A DNA stretch of 64,000 nucleotides from Brevundimonas sp. SL130. Its GTDB lineage: Bacteria > Pseudomonadota > Alphaproteobacteria > Caulobacterales > Caulobacteraceae. Made by a program: the position numbers and the translations under genes. Under the pieces are notes generated by a model that saw nothing but the letters and a program-made list of their open reading frames with translations, searched no databases and was not told where the DNA came from. The DNA lies in NCBI RefSeq assembly GCF_026625805.1, contig NZ_CP113064.1, positions 186,001-250,000 on the forward strand, written 5' to 3'. Shown in pieces: positions 34,038 through 42,807 of the stretch. Positions within the stretch are counted from its first letter, which is position 1. Every line of letters begins with the position of its first letter.

Positions 34038-34904
34038 ATGAGCCCCGCTCGTCCCGGTCCTGCGCGTCTGGCGACCTATTTCCACGTCCATCTGGTGTCG
34101 GACTCCACCGGCGAGACCTTGAACGCCATGGCCAAGGCGGTGACGGCCCGGTTCGACGGGGTCATTCCGATTGAGCACATCTACGCCCTGGTCCGCTCCG
34201 AGAAACAGATGGAGCGGGTGTTGCAGGAGGTGGCGGCCGCGCCGGGCGTGGTGCTGCACACCCTGGTGGACCGGGATCTGCGCGAACAGCTGGAGGACGG
34301 CTGTCGTCGGCTGGACATGCCCCAGATCGGCGCCCTGGATCCCCTGGTCGGCGCCATGTCCCGCTATCTGGGCGCGGCCCTGTCGACCCGCGTCGGGGCC
34401 CAGCACGCCCTGGACCACGACTATTTCAACCGGATCGCCGCCCTGGACTTCGCCATGGCCTATGACGACGGCCAAGGTTCGCTGGAACAGCTGGAGGGCG
34501 CCGACGTCGTCCTGTGCGGCGTCAGCCGGACGTCCAAGACCCCGACCTGCATCTATCTGGCCCACCGCGGCATCCGCGCCGCCAACCTGCCCCTGGTGCC
34601 GGGCCAGGAGGACGGCGAGCGTCTGACCCAGCTGAAGAACCCGCTGGTCATCGGCCTGACGGTCTCGCCCGACCGTCTGGTCCAGATCCGTCGCAACCGG
34701 ATCGACAATCTGAACGCCAGTCAGGCCTCCAACTATACCGACCAGGACGCGGTCCGCGAGGAGACCATCAAGGCCAAGCGCGCCTTCGCCCGGCGCGGCT
34801 GGCCCACCATCGATGTCACCCGTCGCTCGGTCGAGGAGACGGCCGCCGCCATCACCAACCTGCTCAGCGAGCATCGCAATCACAAGATCGGGACGAGCTG
34901 GTAG
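34038..34904 (+). CDS. ppsR: PEP synthase/PPDK regulatory kinase-phosphotransferase (DUF299)
   Basis: 288 residues from ATG 34038. 'HVHLVSDSTGETLNAMAKA' at the N-terminus and the P-loop-like 'VVLCGVSRTSKTPTCIYLAHRG' (about 157-178) are the DUF299 signature, as is the terminal 'TRRSVEETAAAI'. The family adds and removes phosphate on pyruvate-phosphate dikinase or PEP synthase in an ADP/Pi-dependent manner. It is the first gene to the right of the origin, matching the first annotated gene of Caulobacter. maf follows with no gap. Confidence 0.94.
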   Translation: MSPARPGPARLATYFHVHLVSDSTGETLNAMAKAVTARFDGVIPIEHIYALVRSEKQMERVLQEVAAAPGVVLHTLVDRDLREQLEDGCRRLDMPQIGALDPLVGAMSRYLGAALSTRVGAQHALDHDYFNRIAALDFAMAYDDGQGSLEQLEGADVVLCGVSRTSKTPTCIYLAHRGIRAANLPLVPGQEDGERLTQLKNPLVIGLTVSPDRLVQIRRNRIDNLNASQASNYTDQDAVREETIKAKRAFARRGWPTIDVTRRSVEETAAAITNLLSEHRNHKIGTSW

Positions 34905-35537
34905 ATGGTCATTTCCGCTGCGCTATCGCCCTCTGGGCTGCTTGAGCGCCAACCCCTCATCCTGGCGTCCAAGAGCGCCGCTCGCCGCGCCATGTTGGAA
35001 AACGCCGGCGTTCCGTTCGAGGTCCGCGTCGCCGGCGTGGACGAAGACGCGATCAAGGCCGTCTCGGCCGACCTGGACCCCGCCGCCCTGGCGGTGCGCC
35101 TGGCTGAGGCCAAGGCCCTGGCCGTGTCGCGCGATGACGACGCCGCCTGGGTCCTGGGCTCGGACCAGACCCTGGCCTTCGACGAGGGGCTGATTTCCAA
35201 GGCCAAATCGCTCGAGGCCGCGCGGGAGCGGCTGAAATCCATGCGTGGCCGCACCCATCACCTCCATTCCGGCGCCGCCCTGGCGGTAAAGGGCCGGATC
35301 GTCTGGTCCGGCGTGGACACGGTCGAGATGCGGATGCGCGACTTCTCCGACGCCTTCCTCGACGCCTATCTGGCCGCCGAGGGCGAGGCCCTGCTGGCCT
35401 GCGTCGGCTCCTACCGGCTCGAAGGCATGGGCTCCCAGCTGTTCGAGGCGATCGACGGCGACTATTTCACCGTGCTTGGCCTGCCCCTGTGGCCGGTCCT
35501 GGCCGAGCTGCGCCGCGCCGGGGTCCTGCCCGCATGA
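34905..35537 (+). CDS. maf: Maf-like nucleoside triphosphate pyrophosphatase
   Basis: 210 residues, starting immediately after the ppsR stop. 'LILASKSAARRAMLENAGVPFEV' is the Maf signature (Ser-x-Ser/Arg-Arg), with 'LGSDQTLAFD' (catalytic Asp) and 'VGSYRLEGMGSQLFE' downstream. It hydrolyses non-canonical nucleotides such as m7GTP, dTTP or UTP depending on subfamily; which one is not deducible here. It overlaps aroE by four bases. Confidence 0.93.
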   Translation: MVISAALSPSGLLERQPLILASKSAARRAMLENAGVPFEVRVAGVDEDAIKAVSADLDPAALAVRLAEAKALAVSRDDDAAWVLGSDQTLAFDEGLISKAKSLEAARERLKSMRGRTHHLHSGAALAVKGRIVWSGVDTVEMRMRDFSDAFLDAYLAAEGEALLACVGSYRLEGMGSQLFEAIDGDYFTVLGLPLWPVLAELRRAGVLPA

Positions 35538-36364
35538 GCCGTCATCGCATTACGGGCGCCGCCCTGGTCGCGGGGATCGCCGGCCATCCGGTGGCCCATT
35601 CCCTCAGCCCCGTCATTCACAACGCCTGGCTGGCCGCCGGCGACATCGACGGCGCCTATGTGCCGTTCGCCCCTGCTGATGCGGCGGGGTTTGAGGCCCT
35701 GGTCGCGGCGGGACGGGCTGGACTGATCCTGGGCCTGAACGTCACAGCGCCGTTCAAGGAACAGGCCTTCGCCCTGGCGGATCAGGCGACCCCGGCGGCC
35801 CGCCTGACCTCATCCGCCAATATCCTGACCTTCGACGCAGGCCGGGTTTCAGCCGACAGTTCGGACGGGATCGGTCTGATGCTGGGTCTGAAGGAACAGG
35901 CGCCGGATCTGGACCTCGCCGGCCGCCCGGTCGTCATGCTGGGCGCCGGGGGCGCCGCGCGGGCGGGAGCCGGGGCCCTGGTCGAGGCCGGGGCTCAGGT
36001 GCGGATCGTCAATCGCTCGCCGGATCGGGCTGAGGCCCTGGCCGCCGATCTGGGCGCTTCGGTCCGGGTCATGTCGTCGGCCGAAGCCCTCGACGGCGCG
36101 GTCCTGGTGATCAACGCCCTCAGCGTTCAGCCGGATCTCGATTTCGACGCCGTCGCGCCGGGCACGGTGATGATGGACATGACCTACAAGCCCCTGGCCA
36201 CCCCCTTCCTGACGGCGGCGCGGGCGCGCGGTCTGCCGACCGTCGATGGGCTGGCCATGCTGATCGGTCAGGCGGCGCCCTCGTTCCAGGCCCTGTTCCG
36301 CCGCCCGCCCCCACCGCTGGACCTGCGCGCCCTGCTGACGGCCCATCTGGACCAGGCCAAATGA
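35534..36364 (+). CDS. aroE: Shikimate dehydrogenase
   Basis: 276 residues from ATG 35534, overlapping the maf stop (ATGA); a start 45 bases upstream is in frame but lies within maf. Shikimate-binding '[16 protein letters not shown]' (about 15-30), '[16 protein letters not shown]' (catalytic Lys), NADP-binding '[19 protein letters not shown]' and '[15 protein letters not shown]' are clear. It reduces 3-dehydroshikimate. Its stop overlaps the coaE start. Confidence 0.96.
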   Translation: MSRHRITGAALVAGIAGHPVAHSLSPVIHNAWLAAGDIDGAYVPFAPADAAGFEALVAAGRAGLILGLNVTAPFKEQAFALADQATPAARLTSSANILTFDAGRVSADSSDGIGLMLGLKEQAPDLDLAGRPVVMLGAGGAARAGAGALVEAGAQVRIVNRSPDRAEALAADLGASVRVMSSAEALDGAVLVINALSVQPDLDFDAVAPGTVMMDMTYKPLATPFLTAARARGLPTVDGLAMLIGQAAPSFQALFRRPPPPLDLRALLTAHLDQAK

Positions 36365-37011
36365 TCATTCTGGGCCTGACGGGCTCCATCGGCATGGGCA
36401 AGTCGACCACGACCGCCCTGTTCGCCGAACTCGGCGCGGTGGTGTGGAACGCCGATGAGGCTGTGCACCGGCTCTATGCGCCGGGCGGGGCGGCCGTCGA
36501 ACCGGTCGGATCCGCCTTTCCGGGCGTGATCGTCGATGGGGCGGTGGACAGGACTCGCCTGGCCGAGGCTCTGGGCCGGGACGAGACCGCCTTCCGCCGG
36601 CTGGAATCCATCGTCCATCCCCTGGTGGCTCAGGGTCGGGCGGGTGATCTGGAGGCGGCGCGGGCGTCCGGCGTGACACTGGCGGTCCTCGACATCCCCC
36701 TGCTGTTCGAAACCGGCGGCGACGCCCATGTGGACGCCGTGGTCGTGGTGACGGCCGACCCGGAGATCCAGGCCGAACGCGTCCTGGCCCGCCCCGGCAT
36801 GACCCGCGACCGGTTCGAAACCATTCTGGCCCGCCAACTGCCCGATGCGGACAAGCGCGCCCGCGCTGACTTCATCATCGATACAGGCCAGGGCCTCGAC
36901 GCGGCCCGCGTCGAGGTGGCCGCCGTGGTCGAGACCGTACTGGATCCGGCGTGGATATCTCCGCGTCGGCGTGCTGCGACCCTTTCGCCCGGCGGCGAAC
37001 CCCCTCATTAA
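36361..37011 (+). CDS. coaE: Dephospho-CoA kinase
   Basis: 216 residues. P-loop '[17 protein letters not shown]' (about 5-21), '[10 protein letters not shown]', '[11 protein letters not shown]' and the Arg-rich lid ('[36 protein letters not shown]') are typical. It phosphorylates dephospho-CoA in the last step of CoA synthesis. It overlaps aroE by four bases and is six bases from dnaQ. Confidence 0.96.
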   Translation: MIILGLTGSIGMGKSTTTALFAELGAVVWNADEAVHRLYAPGGAAVEPVGSAFPGVIVDGAVDRTRLAEALGRDETAFRRLESIVHPLVAQGRAGDLEAARASGVTLAVLDIPLLFETGGDAHVDAVVVVTADPEIQAERVLARPGMTRDRFETILARQLPDADKRARADFIIDTGQGLDAARVEVAAVVETVLDPAWISPRRRAATLSPGGEPPH

Positions 37012-37017
37012 GAGCGA

Positions 37018-37743
37018 ATGGCGCGCGAGATCGTTCTGGACACCGAGACCACCGGCTTCGACCCCAAGACGGGCGACCGGCTGATCGAGGTCGGCTGTAT
37101 CGAGATTCAGGATCTGCTGCCGACCGGCCGCACCTTCCACCGTTTCGTCAATCCGGAGCGGCTGATCCCGCCCGACGCGATCCGGGTCCACGGCATCACC
37201 GACGACAAGGTCAAGGACGCCCCCAAATTCCACGAGATCGCCGACGATCTGATCGAATTCATCGGCGACGCGCCGATGATCGCCCACAACGCCGCCTTCG
37301 ACCGCAACTTCATCGACTATGAGTACAAGCTATGCGGCCGGCCGATCACCGGCGAGGCGCGCTGGATCGACACCCTGAAACTGGCCCAGGCCCGGTTTCC
37401 GGGCATGCCCAACTCGCTGGACGCCCTGTGCAAGCGGTTCAAGGTGTCGCTGGTCGAACGCACCCTGCACGGCGCCCTGATCGACGCCCGTCTGCTGGCC
37501 GAGGTCTATCTCGAGCTGCGCGGCGGTAAGGAGCGGGTGCTGGACCTGTCGGCCGCCCCGGTCGCGGGGCGGGATGCGTCCGGCCTCATCCAGGCCGCCG
37601 CCTATGGCCCCCGCCCCCGTCCCCTGGCCCCGCGCTCAACGCCGGACGAACAGGCCGCCCATCTCGCCTTTCTGGCCGAAGTGCTCAAGGACCGGTCCCT
37701 GTGGGACGCCTACGGGGTCAAGGGCGAGGAAGAGGCGGCCTGA
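37018..37743 (+). CDS. dnaQ: DNA polymerase III epsilon subunit
   Basis: 241 residues. Exonuclease motifs: Exo I 'IVLDTETTGFDP' (Asp-x-Glu, about 5-16), Exo II 'IAHNAAFDRNFIDYE' and Exo III 'LHGALIDARLLAEVYLEL' (His and Asp). It proofreads during replication. Last gene of the five-gene run leading away from the origin, followed by an intergenic repeat interrupted by IS630. Confidence 0.96.
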   Translation: MAREIVLDTETTGFDPKTGDRLIEVGCIEIQDLLPTGRTFHRFVNPERLIPPDAIRVHGITDDKVKDAPKFHEIADDLIEFIGDAPMIAHNAAFDRNFIDYEYKLCGRPITGEARWIDTLKLAQARFPGMPNSLDALCKRFKVSLVERTLHGALIDARLLAEVYLELRGGKERVLDLSAAPVAGRDASGLIQAAAYGPRPRPLAPRSTPDEQAAHLAFLAEVLKDRSLWDAYGVKGEEEAA

Positions 37744-37754
37744 GCGCAACTATT

Positions 37755-37807
37755 CTCCCTCCCCTGCGGGGGAGGGGCGTCGCGCAGCGACGGGGTGGGG
37801 GCGGCTA
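37755..37807. repeat. Left arm of a palindromic intergenic repeat
   Basis: Contains CCCCTGCGGGGGAGGGGCG then GCAGCGACGGGGTGGG; it pairs with the right arm at 38899-38955 as an imperfect palindrome. IS630 copy 1 lies in the loop. Confidence 0.75.
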
Positions 37808-37820
37808 GAGCGTGATTCCT

Positions 37821-38425
37821 TCACACGGAACCGTATCCTGAGTTGACGAGGTAGTTCGCACATTCGGCGGGGCTGAAGAGGTTGATGATCTCTCCGGCCT
37901 TTCGCCACGTGGCTTCAATGGTTCTGGGCTGGGCGTTGCGCATGAGGTGTTTGAGCTTGGCGAAGACCTGTTCGATGGGGTTCAGGTCGGGGGAGTAAGG
38001 GGGCAGGAAGATCATGTGTGCGCCCTTGGCCCTGACAGCGGCGCGGGCGGCCTTGCCCTTGTGACTGCCGAGGTTGTCGAGGACGACGACGTCGCCAGGC
38101 GACAGGGTCGGAGCCAGTATTTTCTCGATGTAGACGAGGAAGATCGCACCGTTGATCGGACCATCGATAACCCAGGGCGCGTCGATCCGGTCATGGCGCA
38201 GGGCGGCGATGAAGGTCAGGGTTTTCCAGTGACCGAAGGGCGAGTGGCCCTTCAAGCGTCGCCCCCTCGGCCCCCAGCCGCGCAAGGGCGCCATGTTGGT
38301 CTTGACCCAGGTCTCGTCCAGGAACACCAGTCGCGACGGGTCGATCCGCCCCTGATGCGCCTTCCAGCGTGCGCGGCGGCGCGCGACGTCAGGCCGGGCC
38401 TGCTCCTCAGGCAGCAGTGTTTTTT
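37821..38425 (-). CDS. IS630 transposase, orfB part (DDE catalytic domain), copy 1
   Basis: Reads from the A8 run (38420-38427) in the frame one base off orfA: 'KTLLPEEQARPDVARRRARWKAHQG', then 'LVFLDETWVKTNM' (first Asp), 'VVVLDNLGSHKG' (second Asp) and 'PPYSPDLNPIEQVFAKLK' (Glu), the DDE triad of IS630. It has no good start codon of its own near its 5' end, so it is probably made as a fusion with orfA by slippage at A8. Confidence 0.9.
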
Positions 38426-38763
38426 TTGAAGCTCAGTCCTTCAGCGTGCACGAACACCCACACCGCTCGAGGGCCGGTCTTGATCCCGCGCGCGGCAAGT
38501 TCGGCCGTCAGTCCTCTGAGCGTGAACGGCCCTGAGGCGATGCGGGTGCGCAGCCATTCGGCGCAGTCTCCTGACAGCGTGCGAGGCTTGTGGCCGCCGA
38601 CCTGGCCCGGCGCCGCCGAACCTGTCTCTCCAACTCGCTTCGTCCACTTGGACACGCAAGACGGACTGATCCGAAGCGCCGCCGCGATCTCCCGGTGTGT
38701 CTCGCCCTGCGCCTTACGCGCCAACGCTCGCTCACGAAGATCCATCGAATAAGGAGCCGTCAT
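38407..38763 (-). CDS. IS630 transposase, orfA part (helix-turn-helix domain), copy 1
   Basis: 118 residues from ATG 38763. N-terminal paired helix-turn-helix regions ('SMDLRERALARKAQGETHREIAAALRISPSCVSKWTKRVG', split here for reading) and 'FTLRGLTAELAARGIK'. Ends at a TGA 13 bases after the A8 run. Differs from copy 2 at two residues (Gln/Glu and Ala/Val). Confidence 0.9.
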   Translation of the reverse strand: MTAPYSMDLRERALARKAQGETHREIAAALRISPSCVSKWTKRVGETGSAAPGQVGGHKPRTLSGDCAEWLRTRIASGPFTLRGLTAELAARGIKTGPRAVWVFVHAEGLSFKKNTAA

Positions 38764-38898
38764 CCGGGCTGGCCTCCCATCCAGCACGAACGTTGAATCA
38801 GATCACCGCAAACTTGGGAATCCCGATTCCGTCAAAGCGAGCCATGCTCTAGGCGACAGCGCACGGATCCAAAATCAGGCCTGTGAAGCCTTGCTTGG

Positions 38899-38955
38899 CC
38901 CGGCCCACCCGGCTTCGGCTACGCCTTCGCCCCCCTCCCTCGCAGGGGGAGGGAG
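38899..38955. repeat. Right arm of a palindromic intergenic repeat
   Basis: Runs CCCGGCCCACCCGGCTTCGG to CCCTCCCTCGCAGGGGGAGG; its complement matches the left arm at 37755-37807. The interval 38852-38898 holds no gene. Confidence 0.75.
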
Positions 38956-38965
38956 ACTTTCGTTC

Positions 38966-39478
38966 TTATGCCTGGCCCGTCTCGACGGGCTGCTGGGCGA
39001 TCTGCTGCTGGCGCGCGATATAGATGGCGGCGAAGTCGATCGGGTCCAGCATGAAGGGCGGATAGAAGCCGCCGTCGGCCGTGGCGCGCGAGATGATTTC
39101 GCGGGCGAAGGGGAACAGATAGCGCGGGCATTCGATCAGCAGCAGCGGCTCGATGTCCTGCTCCTGGACATTGGCCAGCTGGAACAGGCCGCCATAGACC
39201 AGCTCGACGTGGAAGACCGCCTGGTTTTCGTGGCTGGCCTTGATCGACAGCTTCAGATCCAGCTCGAACAGGCCGTCCGGACGGCCCTGAGCCGACATTT
39301 CGACGCCCAGGTCGATGGCCGGCTTGCCGTCGATACGCAGGGATTCCGGCGCGCGCGGGTTCTCGAACGAGAAGTCGCGAACATATTGCGCCAGGATGCG
39401 GAAGCCCGGGCCGGCGGCCTGGCCCTGCTGGGGAGGCGTCGGGGCGTTGGTGTCGGCGGGCGGAGCGGCGTCGGTCAT
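38966..39478 (-). CDS. secB: Protein-export chaperone SecB
   Basis: 170 residues, with a Pro/Ala-rich tail of about 20 residues before the SecB fold. '[20 protein letters not shown]', '[14 protein letters not shown]', '[22 protein letters not shown]' and '[18 protein letters not shown]' are the family signatures. A tetrameric cytosolic chaperone that delivers unfolded exported proteins to SecA. ATG 39478. Divergent from the Tim44-like gene. Confidence 0.97.
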   Translation of the reverse strand: MTDAAPPADTNAPTPPQQGQAAGPGFRILAQYVRDFSFENPRAPESLRIDGKPAIDLGVEMSAQGRPDGLFELDLKLSIKASHENQAVFHVELVYGGLFQLANVQEQDIEPLLLIECPRYLFPFAREIISRATADGGFYPPFMLDPIDFAAIYIARQQQIAQQPVETGQA

Positions 39479-39667
39479 GGGCGTCTTCGATTACGGAAAA
39501 GGGCCGATTGGGCCGGGAATAAGGCGCCGCGACTAACACGGCGAGACGCTTGGCCGCAACTTCGCTTGCTCGACAGGGGCGCGCATCGCCTTGCGTCGTC
39601 CTATATGAGACCCTAATCGTTTCCGTGGCGCCTTCTCGCTTGCGCGCCGACAGTCAGGAAGTCCGCC

Positions 39668-40318
39668 TTGCCCGCCTTTCCGGTCCAGTTCCAGATCGTG
39701 ATCTTCGCCGTCATCGCGGCGATCGTCCTGTTTCAGCTCTATAATGTGCTGGGCAAGAGGGTCGGCCGTCAGCCGCAGGAGGACGCCAAGCTTGCCCCCC
39801 CTTCGCCGACCGCCCCGCCCGAGGCCTCAAAGACCCCCGCGCTCGATGCGGCGACCCTGGCCTCCATCGCCGGTCTGAAGGCCCGCGATGCGGCCTTCGA
39901 TCCCAATCGTTTCGTCGAGGGCGCGCGTCAGGCCTATGAGACCATCGTCCGCGGCTACGCCTCGGGCGACCGTGCGGCCCTGGCGCCCCTGCTGACCCCC
40001 AATGTCATGGCCTCCTTTGACGCCGGCATCGCGGCGCGCGAGACGCGCGGCGAGACCGAGACGGTCGAATTCCTCTTTCCCCCGCGCGCTGACCTGGAAG
40101 GCGCCACCGTCCAGGGCGACAAGGCGGTGGCCAAGGTCCGCTTCCTGGCCGAGCTGCGCAGCCGGGTGACCAAGGCCTCGGGCGAGACCGCCGATTCCGT
40201 CACCGGGGAGCCCCTGGTCGAGGAACGTCGCACCGCCGAACACTGGACCTTCGAACGCACCCTGGGGGCCGCCGATCCCAACTGGGTCCTGGCCCGCGTC
40301 GAGCCGGCCAACGCCTGA
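39668..40318 (+). CDS. Tim44-like inner-membrane protein
   Basis: 216 residues from TTG 39668 (AGGAAG eight bases upstream). One N-terminal membrane helix ('FQIVIFAVIAAIVLFQLYNVLG'), a Pro/Ala linker, then a Tim44-like domain: 'FVEGARQAYETIVRGYASGDRAALAPLLTPNVMASFDAGI' (two parts) and 'EHWTFERTLGAADPNWVLA'. The family resembles the mitochondrial Tim44 C-domain; a Caulobacter counterpart (TimA) has been described as an inner-membrane protein. Role in membrane protein biogenesis is likely but not shown. Overlaps mltA by one base (TGATG), and its neighbours secB and mltA keep this order in related genomes. Confidence 0.88.
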   Translation: MPAFPVQFQIVIFAVIAAIVLFQLYNVLGKRVGRQPQEDAKLAPPSPTAPPEASKTPALDAATLASIAGLKARDAAFDPNRFVEGARQAYETIVRGYASGDRAALAPLLTPNVMASFDAGIAARETRGETETVEFLFPPRADLEGATVQGDKAVAKVRFLAELRSRVTKASGETADSVTGEPLVEERRTAEHWTFERTLGAADPNWVLARVEPANA

Positions 40319-41481
40319 TGTCTTCGGCCGGGACGGTGCTGCCCAGGCGGGTTTTGCGCTGGGCGCCGACGCTCGCGTCGGCTCTGGCGGCGGCCGCCTG
40401 TTCGACCGGTCCCATGACCCCGACCTTCCCGGTCCCTCCGGCAACGGGGGGGCCCAAGCCCTATGTCCCTTCGCCGACGCCGGACGCGCCTCCGCCTTTG
40501 CCTGGGCCCATGTCCGGGCCCAGGCTGTCCGACGCCCTCAGCCCCGCCGTCCTGCCGGGCTGGAACGACGAGGATCATCTCGCCGCTTTCCGCGCCTATG
40601 TCGAAGGCTGTGACGCCGCGCGCGACGCGGCCGGCCGGGCCGTCTGCGCCCGCGCCCAGGCGATGGTTTCAGGTCCAGGCCTGACGCCGAGCGCCGCCCG
40701 CGCCTTCTTCGAAGCTAATTTCTCCGCCGTGCCCGCCCGCACCCACGACGGGGCGCCCGGCCTGCTGACCTCCTATTTCGCGCCAGAATATCCGGCCCGG
40801 CGCGTCCCGGACGCGGAGTTTTCGGCCCCCGTCCTGCCCAGGCCCGCCGATCCGCGCGACGCCGGCGACCGGGCGACCATCGAAGCCAACGCCCGCCCCG
40901 ACCAGGCCCTGGCCTGGATGCGGCCCGAGGACCTGTTCTTTCTTCAGATTCAGGGTTCCGGCTATCTGACCTTCGAGGACGGGACGCGCGGCCGCGCCGC
41001 CTACGCCGCCGACAACGGCAAGACCTTCGTCGGCATCGCTCGACCGATGGCGCGTCAGGGCCTGCTGCCGGAAAACGGCACCTCCGGCGACGCCATCCGC
41101 GACTGGCTGGCCGCTCACCGGGGTTCTGAAGCCCAGGCGGTGATGGCTCTGAACCCCCGCTACATCTTCTTCCGCCTCGATCCGGACGACAACGGCCATC
41201 CGCCCGGCGCAGCGGGCATCCCCCTGACCGAGCGCCGCGCCATTGCGGTCGATCCGTCCCACTGGCGCTATGGCGAACTGGTCTGGCTGGAGGCTGACGG
41301 CGGCAATCTGAGGGGCGCCACCGCCTCCTATCGCGGTCTGGCCATGGCGCTGGACACCGGCTCGGCCATTCGCGGCCCGGTCCGCGCCGACCTCTATATG
41401 GGCCGAGGCGACGCCGCCGGCGCCGAGGCCGGAACCGTCCGCCACCCCCTCCACATGTGGCGGCTGGTCCCCAAGGGGTGA
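40318..41481 (+). CDS. mltA: Membrane-bound lytic murein transglycosylase A, lipoprotein
   Basis: 387 residues. Lipoprotein signal with lipobox 'AAAC' (Cys about 28), then the MltA domain ('ALSPAVLPGWNDEDHLAAF', 'LLTSYFAPEYPARRV') and the C-terminal 3D domain ('MALDTGSAIRGPVRADLYMG') carrying the catalytic Asp. It cleaves peptidoglycan between MurNAc and GlcNAc with anhydro-sugar formation. Shares a TGATG overlap with the preceding gene, so probably co-transcribed. The ending 'GTVRHPLHMWRLVPK' is the usual one. Confidence 0.95.
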   Translation: MSSAGTVLPRRVLRWAPTLASALAAAACSTGPMTPTFPVPPATGGPKPYVPSPTPDAPPPLPGPMSGPRLSDALSPAVLPGWNDEDHLAAFRAYVEGCDAARDAAGRAVCARAQAMVSGPGLTPSAARAFFEANFSAVPARTHDGAPGLLTSYFAPEYPARRVPDAEFSAPVLPRPADPRDAGDRATIEANARPDQALAWMRPEDLFFLQIQGSGYLTFEDGTRGRAAYAADNGKTFVGIARPMARQGLLPENGTSGDAIRDWLAAHRGSEAQAVMALNPRYIFFRLDPDDNGHPPGAAGIPLTERRAIAVDPSHWRYGELVWLEADGGNLRGATASYRGLAMALDTGSAIRGPVRADLYMGRGDAAGAEAGTVRHPLHMWRLVPKG

Positions 41482-41490
41482 CGCAAAAGA

Positions 41491-41634
41491 CCCTCTCCCA
41501 TCGGGAGAGGGCTTGAGCGCCCGAGAGCGTAGCGATCGGTCTTGCGCGAAAGGGTGAGGGTAAGGTGGTGCGAATTGGCCCACCGGCGGGCCCTCATCCG
41601 GCCCTGCGGGCCACCTTCTCCCAATGGGAGAAGG
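41491..41634. repeat. Palindromic intergenic repeat between mltA and ohr
   Basis: Starts with hairpin CCCTCTCCCATCGGGAGAGGG (split for reading as arms 41491-41499 and 41503-41511) and ends CCTTCTCCCAATGGGAGAAGG (41614-41634). The centre contains the shared block GCGATCGGTCTTGCGCGA and GGCCCACCGGCGGGCCCTCA, as at 30803-30984. It could terminate both converging genes. Confidence 0.85.
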
Positions 41635-41649
41635 GCCGCGCCTGAGCCG

Positions 41650-42075
41650 TCACGCCACCGTCAGCTTGACCGAGATATTGCCCCGCACCGCGTGCGAATA
41701 GGGACAGACCGTATCCGCCTCCTCCACCAAGGTCAGAGCCGTCGCATGATCCACGCCCGGCAGGCTGGCTTCCAGCTCGACCTCCAGGCCGAACCCCTTG
41801 TCGCTGCGCGGCCCGATGCCGACCGTGGCCTTGATCGTCGCCTCGGACACGGCCTGCCCCTGGCCTTTTTGCGTCGCCACCAGCTTCAGGGCGCTGAGGA
41901 AACAGGCCGCATAGCCGGCGGCGAACAGCTGTTCCGGATTATTGCCCTTGCCGGCGCCGCCCAGTTCCTTGGGCATGCCCAGGGCCAGGTCCAGCGCGCC
42001 GTCGGCGGTGGCGACGCGGCCGTCACGGCCTCCGGTGGCGACGGCGGCGGTGCGGTACAGGACAGTGATGGACAT
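41650..42075 (-). CDS. ohr: Organic hydroperoxide resistance protein Ohr
   Basis: 141 residues. Reactive Cys in 'YAACFLSALKL' (about 58) and the second in 'ADTVCPYSHAVRGN' (about 123), the pair of the Ohr (not OsmC) subfamily; also 'MPKELGGAGKGNNPEQLFAAG'. It reduces lipid and other organic hydroperoxides with lipoyl-protein electrons. Divergent from the MarR-type regulator ohrR with two palindromic operators between them, which fixes the assignment as the ohr/ohrR pair. Confidence 0.95.
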   Translation of the reverse strand: MSITVLYRTAAVATGGRDGRVATADGALDLALGMPKELGGAGKGNNPEQLFAAGYAACFLSALKLVATQKGQGQAVSEATIKATVGIGPRSDKGFGLEVELEASLPGVDHATALTLVEEADTVCPYSHAVRGNISVKLTVA

Positions 42076-42109
42076 GACGGATCTCCCTTGGGATAAATAA
42101 ATATCGTGT

Positions 42110-42122
42110 GCGATCTAATCGC
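42110..42122. promoter_or_regulatory. Candidate OhrR operator, ohr-proximal
   Basis: GCGATCTAATCGC: arms GCGAT and ATCGC around CTA. It lies 35 bases before the ohr start, and matches the second site in arms. Confidence 0.65.
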
Positions 42123-42162
42123 GAACGATGATTTAGGTCGCGCCTCTCGGGTCGTCAAGCTT

Positions 42163-42175
42163 GCGATTAAATCGC
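42163..42175. promoter_or_regulatory. Candidate OhrR operator, ohrR-proximal
   Basis: GCGATTAAATCGC, arms GCGATT/AATCGC around one base, with the ATTNAAT core seen in other OhrR operators. It lies 20 bases before the ohrR start, placed for autorepression. Confidence 0.68.
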
Positions 42176-42194
42176 GCGCGATTATTATTGACCG

Positions 42195-42692
42195 ATGAGC
42201 ACCCCCGCCCCCGCCCCTGCGCCCGACCTCCAGACGCCCTTCGCCGTCGATGACATGCTCTGTTTCGCGGCCTATTCCGCCAGCCTGGCCTTCAGTCGCT
42301 TCTACAAGCCGATGCTGGACCGGATGGGGCTCACCTATCCGCAGTTCCTGGTGCTGAGCCTGTTGTGGCGCGAGGACGACCAGACCGTCGGCCGGCTGGG
42401 CGAGCGGCTGTTTCTGGAATCCAACACCCTGACCCCGCTGATCAAGCGTCTGGAGGCCGCCGACCTGGTCACGCGCGCCCGCGACGCCGCCGACGAACGG
42501 GTGGTTCGGGTCCGCCTGACCGATAATGGCCGCGCCCTCGCCGTTGACGCCGGATGTCTGGCCCAGGCCGTGATGGAGCGCACTGATCTGACGCCGGAGA
42601 CCATGGTGCAATTGCGCGACGGTCTGGCGAAGCTCCGCAACCAGCTACGTCTCGGCGCTCAAGCGATGGAAGACGACGGCCAGCACGCCTAA
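42195..42692 (+). CDS. ohrR: MarR-family repressor OhrR
   Basis: 165 residues. Redox-sensing Cys near the N-terminus in 'DMLCFAAYSASLAFSRFYKPML' (about residue 24), winged helix 'LSLLWREDDQTVGRLGERLFLESNTLTPLIKRLEAADLVTR' (in two parts) and 'RVRLTDNGRAL'. Organic peroxide oxidises the Cys and releases the DNA. A further Cys near 'DAGCLAQAVM' could make the two-Cys type. Divergent from ohr. Confidence 0.94.
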   Translation: MSTPAPAPAPDLQTPFAVDDMLCFAAYSASLAFSRFYKPMLDRMGLTYPQFLVLSLLWREDDQTVGRLGERLFLESNTLTPLIKRLEAADLVTRARDAADERVVRVRLTDNGRALAVDAGCLAQAVMERTDLTPETMVQLRDGLAKLRNQLRLGAQAMEDDGQHA

Positions 42693-42807
42693 TTCTGCAG
42701 TAAGAAGCCTTAGGATTCAGCCACCTGGGTCAGAAAAACCGCAATCAGCGCGCCTGACTTCCCGACTGGACTAAAAAGGCTTCAGGTCTTTGACATCGCC
42801 GGCGTCT

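Larger units (their letters stand above)
37808..38849 (-). mobile_element. IS630-family insertion sequence, copy 1 (1042 bp)
   Basis: Flanked by the TA target duplication typical of IS630/Tc1 (37806-37807 and 38850-38851). Ends are imperfect inverted repeats starting GAGC (16 of the outer 25 bases match). It has two overlapping frames joined by an A8 run. It is the same length as, and nearly identical to, copy 2 at 48372-49413 but inverted; visible differences are a handful of point changes. Confidence 0.94.
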
